Origin: Bacillus gaemokensis
GTDB lineage: Bacteria > Bacillota > Bacilli > Bacillales > Bacillaceae_G
Assembly (NCBI RefSeq): GCF_001590835.1
Contig: NZ_LTAQ01000009.1
Span: 626 to 64,625, forward strand
DNA length: 64,000 nt
Direction: 5' to 3'
A program made the position numbers and the translations under genes. The notes under the pieces were generated by a model, which was not told the DNA's origin, ran no database searches, and worked only from the letters and a program-made list of their open reading frames with translations. Positions 59,661 through 64,000 of this stretch are shown one piece after another (position 1 is the first letter of the stretch; each line of letters starts with the position of its first letter).

Positions 59661-60851
59661 TTATAGTGAATGAATAAGCTGAGCTAGAAACTCTTCACCT
59701 GTAATAATCGCCTTGCCACCACCACGAGCACTTTTTTGATTGCCGCCGCCTTTTCCTTCAATAACAGGGAGGACATTTTTCAAAATCGTATTCATGTTTG
59801 CTGTTACAGCATTACCACATGTAAGAACACATTGTAGTTTTTCTTCATTTTCAGTAACAAAGCATGTAATTGCGTTTTCACTTTGTTCAGTAATAATAGT
59901 GGATAGTTTTGCAATTTCCTGCATGGAACGATTGGTAAAGACTTTAGAAATGAGTGTGCCAGTATGTATTTCCTTGGATTGTTGCAACAATTCATTTGCT
60001 TCCACAAATAATAGTTTTTCATTTATAGTTTGTAATACTTTTTCGTTTTCTTTCTGAGATATAAGAAGTTGTTTTACTTTAGTTGAAATATCACTTTCCT
60101 TACTATTTAATTGTTTGGAAACGTCGTTCATAATTTGTTGATGCTGTCCCATTACCTTGAGGGCGCGCCATCCTGCAACGAACGTTAAACGGATGCCACC
60201 TTTATTTCGATCCCATCCTATTATATGGAGGGGACCCACTTCTCCTGTATATTTTGGATGTGTTCCACCACAACCGTTATAATCGTAGTTGTCAATGATT
60301 ACAACGCGAATATTTTCTGTAATTGTGGGTTCTTTTCTTAAAGGTAACTGCTTTGCTTCCTCTAAGTTCATCCATTGGATATGGATAGGGTGGTTTTCAA
60401 AGACAATCTGGTTTGCGATCTGTAGTGCCCGAGTAGCTGTTTCTATGGAAATATCAGGTGTATCTAAATCAATTGTTACCGTTTCTTTTCCAAGATGAAA
60501 ACCGATTGTTGGTATGTTAAAATGATCCCAAAATGCAGCAGAGAGAATGTGCTGAGCTGTATGCTGCTGCATATGATCAAAACGGCGCTGCCAATCAATT
60601 TGACCTGTTATTTCTTTTGTATGTAATTCTTTTGATAGGAAGTGACGAATTTCTCCATTAACTTCTTCAACGTTGATGACGTGAGCATCATTTAGTGTTC
60701 CAGTGTCATGTGGTTGCCCGCCGCCAGTTGGATAAAAAGCTGTTTCTGTTAAAGTAACATATAGTTTTCCTTCGTTATCATGGTCTTGTTTTATAACTTG
60801 AGCTGTAAAGATTTGCTGATAGACATCGGTGTAATATAATTTTTTGTTCAC
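59661..60851 (-). CDS. AlaX-type alanyl-tRNA editing protein
   Basis: A 396-residue trans-editing hydrolase that deacylates Ser- or Gly-tRNA(Ala). The zinc motifs are HTAQHILSAAF and CGGTHPKYTGEVG. A DHHA1 domain follows, ending in the Gly-rich KGGGNQKSARGGGKA, as in long AlaX forms. AAAGGAG supports GTG 60851; the frame to 60893 lacks a site. Confidence 0.9.
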   Translation of the reverse strand: MNKKLYYTDVYQQIFTAQVIKQDHDNEGKLYVTLTETAFYPTGGGQPHDTGTLNDAHVINVEEVNGEIRHFLSKELHTKEITGQIDWQRRFDHMQQHTAQHILSAAFWDHFNIPTIGFHLGKETVTIDLDTPDISIETATRALQIANQIVFENHPIHIQWMNLEEAKQLPLRKEPTITENIRVVIIDNYDYNGCGGTHPKYTGEVGPLHIIGWDRNKGGIRLTFVAGWRALKVMGQHQQIMNDVSKQLNSKESDISTKVKQLLISQKENEKVLQTINEKLLFVEANELLQQSKEIHTGTLISKVFTNRSMQEIAKLSTIITEQSENAITCFVTENEEKLQCVLTCGNAVTANMNTILKNVLPVIEGKGGGNQKSARGGGKAIITGEEFLAQLIHSL

Positions 60852-60987
60852 TTGTATACTCCTTTCGAACTTACTAGTTTCATTGTAAAGCAATCTAAAT
60901 AAGTTTCCTAATATTTCAGAAGAAAAAATCTCTTTTTTGGAATTTTCTTGCTATAATAAGAAAAAGGAATATACGGGGGTGGATGAA

Positions 60988-61380
60988 ATGCTATATGAAA
61001 ACGGCGTAGATAAACTGATTCGTCTCAATACAAATATTTCTGAACTATATCGAGAATTACATGAAATGACCCGGACTTTAACAGAATGTAACCGAGAAAG
61101 TGTGACATTCGATCGGTTATATGTGAAAGAAGTATTATGGAAAAAAGAAGATGTAGCGGCTATGTATGATCAACTGCTCGTGCAACTTTGTATTAACGAA
61201 TGTTTTGACTTGAAAAGTGTTATTACTGGTGAATATAAGTATACGTATGAGGAAGTAGAAAACGCTGTTATGGAATTTAATGAAAAATATAGCGTGAATA
61301 TCCTAATTAAAGAGGTTTGTAAAGAGTTACAGTTTACATATGGTATTGATATGGAGATAACTAGAACGGCTCGGGTATAA
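60988..61380 (+). CDS. hypothetical protein of 130 residues
   Basis: A mainly helical, acidic cytoplasmic protein that I do not recognise. ATG 60988 follows GGGGGTGGATG. Features are a coiled-coil-like N-terminus (LIRLNTNISELYRELHEMTR) and a C-terminal half with regular aromatic spacing (EYKYTYEEVENAVMEFNEKY). It precedes an MFS gene but is separated by 84 bases and probably independent. Confidence 0.6.
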   Translation: MLYENGVDKLIRLNTNISELYRELHEMTRTLTECNRESVTFDRLYVKEVLWKKEDVAAMYDQLLVQLCINECFDLKSVITGEYKYTYEEVENAVMEFNEKYSVNILIKEVCKELQFTYGIDMEITRTARV

Positions 61381-61464
61381 ACATATTTACTATAGAAAAA
61401 GGGAAAGGAAAGCGGCTGTATTGCTTTCTTTTTCTATGCATGAAATAGGAGAGTAGGTTTTGAG

Positions 61465-62703
61465 ATGAGAGGCAAGTTACAACACATTCATCCACTAGGG
61501 ATGAGTATTATTTTAGGGACATTATTTGCTCGATTTGCAACATCAATGAGCATTCCTTTTTTAGCAATCTATTTGACAACTGTAAAAGGTATATCAGCTG
61601 GGATGACAGGGGCTATTATTGGGACGAGCGCATTGGTTGGAGTGTTTGCTAGTTTTATTGGTGGGAATTTATCAGATCGATTTGGTCGTAAAACAATTAT
61701 GATATGGTCAATTATTGTTTGGATTTTTGTATTTATCGGGTTTTCGGTTGCAGACCATGTTATAACTTTCTTTTTATTAAACGCATTAAATGGTCTATGT
61801 CGTTCTTTTTTTGAACCGACATCGAGAGCGTTATTATCTGATTTAACAAAGCCGGAGTATCGTTTACTCGCATATAATTTACGCTATGGTGCGATAAATG
61901 TGGGTGTTGCGATTGGACCACTTGTTGGATTGCAACTTGGGAGTGCAAGGTCAACAATGCCGTTTTTAGTAGCTGCTGGAGTGTACGGTTTATATACGGT
62001 GGTATTAGCGCTGCAATTTAAAAAGTATCAATCGAACGAAAAAACAATTGATACAGTAGAGCCTGTGACGATGGTGAATGCGATTCGTATTTTGAGAAAA
62101 GATATTGTTTTTTTGGTTGCGCTAGTTGGAATTATCTTAAGCAATAGTGGGTTTTCGCACTTTACAACAACAGCCTCTCAATATTTTGCGAACTCGCATA
62201 TATTTCAAGATGGCGTGACATTGTTCTCATATATGCTGACATTAAATGCAATTATAGTAGTGATTATACAATATCCCATGATTAAGGTTTGCAAGAAGTA
62301 TACACCACTTGCATCAATTATTACTGGCACACTATTTGTTAGTGGTGGGTTATTAGGGTTTGGAATAGCTGAATCACTCGGAAGTATTGTTCTTTATACG
62401 ATTATTTTTACAGTAGGAGAAGTATTGATGTTTTCGATGACAGATGTGTTTATTGATGACATAGCAGTTCCACATTTAAAAGGAACGTATTTTGGGGCAA
62501 TGGGATTTTCGGGAATTGGTGGAGTAATTGGGCCATGGTTTGGTGGTGTACTTTTAGATCATTATGGCTATCAAAATGGTTTTGTTGTATTTTTCATATT
62601 GGCTATTTTTTCAATAGCTGCGTTTCCGATTCTTTTAGTAACAAGAAGTTTATTGAATAGAAGGCATATCGAAGCTTCTAAGATAGAGGTAAGTGCGAAG
62701 TAA
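61465..62703 (+). CDS. MFS transporter
   Basis: A 412-residue major facilitator protein with twelve predicted helices, the loop 2-3 motif GGNLSDRFGRKTIM and a central loop around residue 195. It resembles drug-efflux and MdtG-like groups. GGAGAGTAGG precedes the ATG. Substrate not inferable. Confidence 0.88.
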   Translation: MRGKLQHIHPLGMSIILGTLFARFATSMSIPFLAIYLTTVKGISAGMTGAIIGTSALVGVFASFIGGNLSDRFGRKTIMIWSIIVWIFVFIGFSVADHVITFFLLNALNGLCRSFFEPTSRALLSDLTKPEYRLLAYNLRYGAINVGVAIGPLVGLQLGSARSTMPFLVAAGVYGLYTVVLALQFKKYQSNEKTIDTVEPVTMVNAIRILRKDIVFLVALVGIILSNSGFSHFTTTASQYFANSHIFQDGVTLFSYMLTLNAIIVVIIQYPMIKVCKKYTPLASIITGTLFVSGGLLGFGIAESLGSIVLYTIIFTVGEVLMFSMTDVFIDDIAVPHLKGTYFGAMGFSGIGGVIGPWFGGVLLDHYGYQNGFVVFFILAIFSIAAFPILLVTRSLLNRRHIEASKIEVSAK

Positions 62704-62756
62704 TGGTGAAAGAGAATTCTTATAATGTTCCCATCTCGCTTTATATAATATAAAAA

Positions 62757-62800
62757 TAAACCGGATACAAAAAGTTGGAAAACTTTTGTATCCGGTTTTG
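62757..62800. terminator. bidirectional terminator
   Basis: AAACCGGATACAAAAAGTT and AACTTTTGTATCCGGTTT form a long stem between convergent genes. Confidence 0.92.
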
Positions 62801-62815
62801 TATTTATATCAACCT

Positions 62816-63205
62816 TTAATTTGAAAAGAGAACATTTTTTTCATACTTATTTGCAGATTCGGTTTTTGAAATATGGATGGCAAGGAAGCCGTTTTCTAAG
62901 CAGGCTAACATTTTTTTGTAAATGATGCTAGTAGGTAAAGAGATGGTTCGATGTAAGGAAGAATTTTTTTGGAATATGCAAATGTTTAGGCCTGTCTCCA
63001 TCTTTTTTATAAGAACATTTTGTTCGGTAACATTTGGAACATCGGTTTCTAAAATGTATTCCTGTTCTGTTTCACAAAGATCGATGTGAATGTGACTAGG
63101 AAAACTGAAGTTGTTGTATGAATCAGAACAAAACTGATCCATCCATTCTTCAAAACCATCAACATGAAAAAGGCAATCCTTTTTTTTCTTGCCCATGTAA
63201 GACAC
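62816..63205 (-). CDS. cotM: CotM-like spore coat protein (alpha-crystallin family)
   Basis: A 129-residue alpha-crystallin-type protein with the domain at about 35-120 (IHIDLCETEQEYILETDVPN), matching CotM in length and in position next to sspP. CotM is a SigK-dependent outer spore coat protein in B. subtilis. GGAGGGTGTC lies before the start; ATG 63205 or the internal Met4 may be used. The match is by synteny and family. Confidence 0.8.
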   Translation of the reverse strand: MSYMGKKKKDCLFHVDGFEEWMDQFCSDSYNNFSFPSHIHIDLCETEQEYILETDVPNVTEQNVLIKKMETGLNICIFQKNSSLHRTISLPTSIIYKKMLACLENGFLAIHISKTESANKYEKNVLFSN

Positions 63206-63312
63206 CCTCCGTAAAATCTCAATTCATACTATGATATGCATGAAAAAAATAGAGGTGAGAGTAAAGGGAGAAAATAAGTTGAGAGATTTGCTATAAATAT
63301 TTTATGAAAGAA

Positions 63313-63341
63313 GGACAATGCGCGTGCATTGTCCCTTTTTT
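63313..63341. terminator. hairpin between sspP and cotM
   Basis: GGACAATGC-gcgt-GCATTGTCC. The T run is on the plus strand, but the A run on the other side lets it work for sspP weakly. Confidence 0.6.
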
Positions 63342-63485
63342 TTACATATCGTGATGCGCATGATTTTTTTGTCTAGAATGATTGCGGTTTTTTACTTTAT
63401 GTGACCCGCTTAAAGGCTCAGGTTGCCCAGAAGGCTGTCCTTTTTTCGTGTTTTGGCGAATGGATTTACTATTGTTTTTTTCCAT
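63342..63485 (-). CDS. sspP: small acid-soluble spore protein P
   Basis: A 47-residue basic protein that closely follows B. subtilis SspP: the core reads [20 protein letters not shown] and the end NHAHHDM. SspP is a minor spore-core protein made in the forespore. GGGAGG lies just before the ATG. In B. subtilis sspP follows cotM and is paired with sspO, which is not adjacent here. Confidence 0.93.
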   Translation of the reverse strand: MEKNNSKSIRQNTKKGQPSGQPEPLSGSHKVKNRNHSRQKNHAHHDM

Positions 63486-63605
63486 GGTGTGCTGCACCTC
63501 CCTTTCATATTTAGAATGAGAGAACTTTGTAAATTTATACGAGAATGTTTTTATGAAAAAAGGTAAAGATAAGTGAGATTAACTATAAAAGAAAGGGGAA
63601 AGCGT

Positions 63606-63869
63606 ATGCCATATCATAAGGATAAACAGCAAGCTTTTCAAGCCGCACAACAAGGAGTTGTACAAGCGGAAAATTTATACAACAATATTGTGAAAAATGA
63701 CCCGAATTACGGTCATGATTTAAAGCTTTTGCGAGAGGAAGTTCAAGAGGCATATGAACAAATCCAAAATGCGCTTGAGGTAGCATCTGATACACAACGT
63801 CCACAACTTGAGCAGTATGAAAATAATTTACAGAACATTATGCGAGATGTCGACCAGTTAGGAGATTAA
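63606..63869 (+). CDS. small Gln-rich protein of unknown function
   Basis: An 87-residue soluble helical protein (PYHKDKQQAFQAAQQGVVQA start, coiled-coil-like EEVQEAYEQIQNALEVA centre). AAAGGGGAAAG supports ATG 63606 over the upstream frame start. It may belong to the small Bacillus DUF2524-type proteins, but I am not sure. Located divergently from sspP, so a sporulation link is possible. Confidence 0.65.
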   Translation: MPYHKDKQQAFQAAQQGVVQAENLYNNIVKNDPNYGHDLKLLREEVQEAYEQIQNALEVASDTQRPQLEQYENNLQNIMRDVDQLGD

Positions 63870-63902
63870 ATAGATTGTTGTGAAATTCAACAATCTATTT
63901 AA
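63869..63902 (+). terminator. terminator after the Gln-rich protein
   Basis: AATAGATTGTTG pairs with CAACAATCTATTT. Confidence 0.8.
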
Positions 63903-63915
63903 TCTCGGAGCAAAT

Positions 63916-64000
63916 ATGGTAAGAAGAAAAGTCTCTGCAATAATGATTTGTTTAATATGTGTAGTACATATATTTCAAGTGGACAAAGTAGAAGCAAAAA
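63916..64000 (+). CDS. secreted protein gene, partial at the window end
   Basis: Twenty-eight codons are visible, beginning MVRRKVSAIMICLICVVHIF and ending VDKVEAK, a signal peptide with a likely cleavage after VEA. GGAGC precedes the ATG. The gene continues past the window. In B. subtilis a secreted thioredoxin-like gene (yneN) lies near here, but identity cannot be confirmed. Confidence 0.5.
   Translation, partial: MVRRKVSAIMICLICVVHIFQVDKVEAK

Noticed and set aside
63483-63605. sspO next to sspP
   Set aside because: No basic SASP-like frame is present on either strand in this gap.

Overview
The window comes from a low-GC, spore-forming Firmicute of the Bacillus cereus group. The evidence is an AT-rich sequence, close relatives of B. 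subtilis lexA, yneB, ynzC, tkt, sirA, yneF, ccdA, ccdC, yneK, cotM and sspP in B. subtilis order, AGGAGG-type ribosome sites with frequent TTG and GTG starts, and three copies of a bcr1-type repeat characteristic of the B. cereus group. No rRNA, tRNA, prophage or CRISPR array was seen.

Layout. 0.2-2 kb: lexA, divergent from an SOS-type serine recombinase (yneB) and ynzC. 2-7.4 kb: an intracellular metallophosphatase, then a phosphonate/phosphite-type ABC importer (phnD-phnC-phnE-phnE). 8-11 kb: tkt, sirA, yneF. 11-14.6 kb: a heterodimeric ABC exporter (BmrC/BmrD type). 15-19.3 kb: an accessory patch with a NERD protein, a membrane gene broken by a stop codon, a 39-residue membrane peptide, a BC1881-type small protein, a TauE/SafE permease, a candidate structured RNA, a bcr1 repeat and a frameshifted NUDIX gene. 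19.3-28.5 kb: cidAB with a divergent LysR regulator, a lipoprotein, a half-length FtsX permease, a BcrA-type ABC pair, an M20 amidohydrolase, a signal-less UgpB remnant behind an attenuator, and an EamA permease. 29-34.4 kb: ccdA-ccdC, an ABC ATPase remnant, yneK, small genes, and a ribbon-helix-helix/methyltransferase fusion. 34.5-40.6 kb: the complete hut operon (hutPHUIG) with a cre-like site in its promoter and a HutP-type attenuator. 40.7-53 kb: Old Yellow Enzyme, YerD-like FMN protein, a TnpB/PutP junction, a sporulation-kinase-like histidine kinase, YitT, PP2C, amidase, a secreted 5'-nucleotidase and acetyltransferases. 53.4-58.4 kb: an acyl-CoA ligase with a cre-like site, then bioY-yhfT-yhfS behind a promoter overlapped by a BirA-like operator. 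58.5-64 kb: a DUF gene, NUDIX, AlaX, MFS, cotM, sspP and the start of a secreted-protein gene.

Functional threads are SOS control (LexA boxes), sporulation (SirA, YneK neighbourhood, CotM, SspP, kinase), histidine catabolism under catabolite repression, biotin and acyl-CoA metabolism, and nutrient import. Genes that are contiguous in B. subtilis are spread here over about 63 kb by inserted blocks, and many small relics lie inside these blocks: frameshifts, nonsense codons, truncated ORFs and repeats. I did not find a large undescribed system. The best novel candidates are the structured RNA at 18.18-18.42 kb, the RHH-methyltransferase fusion, and the small membrane genes downstream of the NERD protein.
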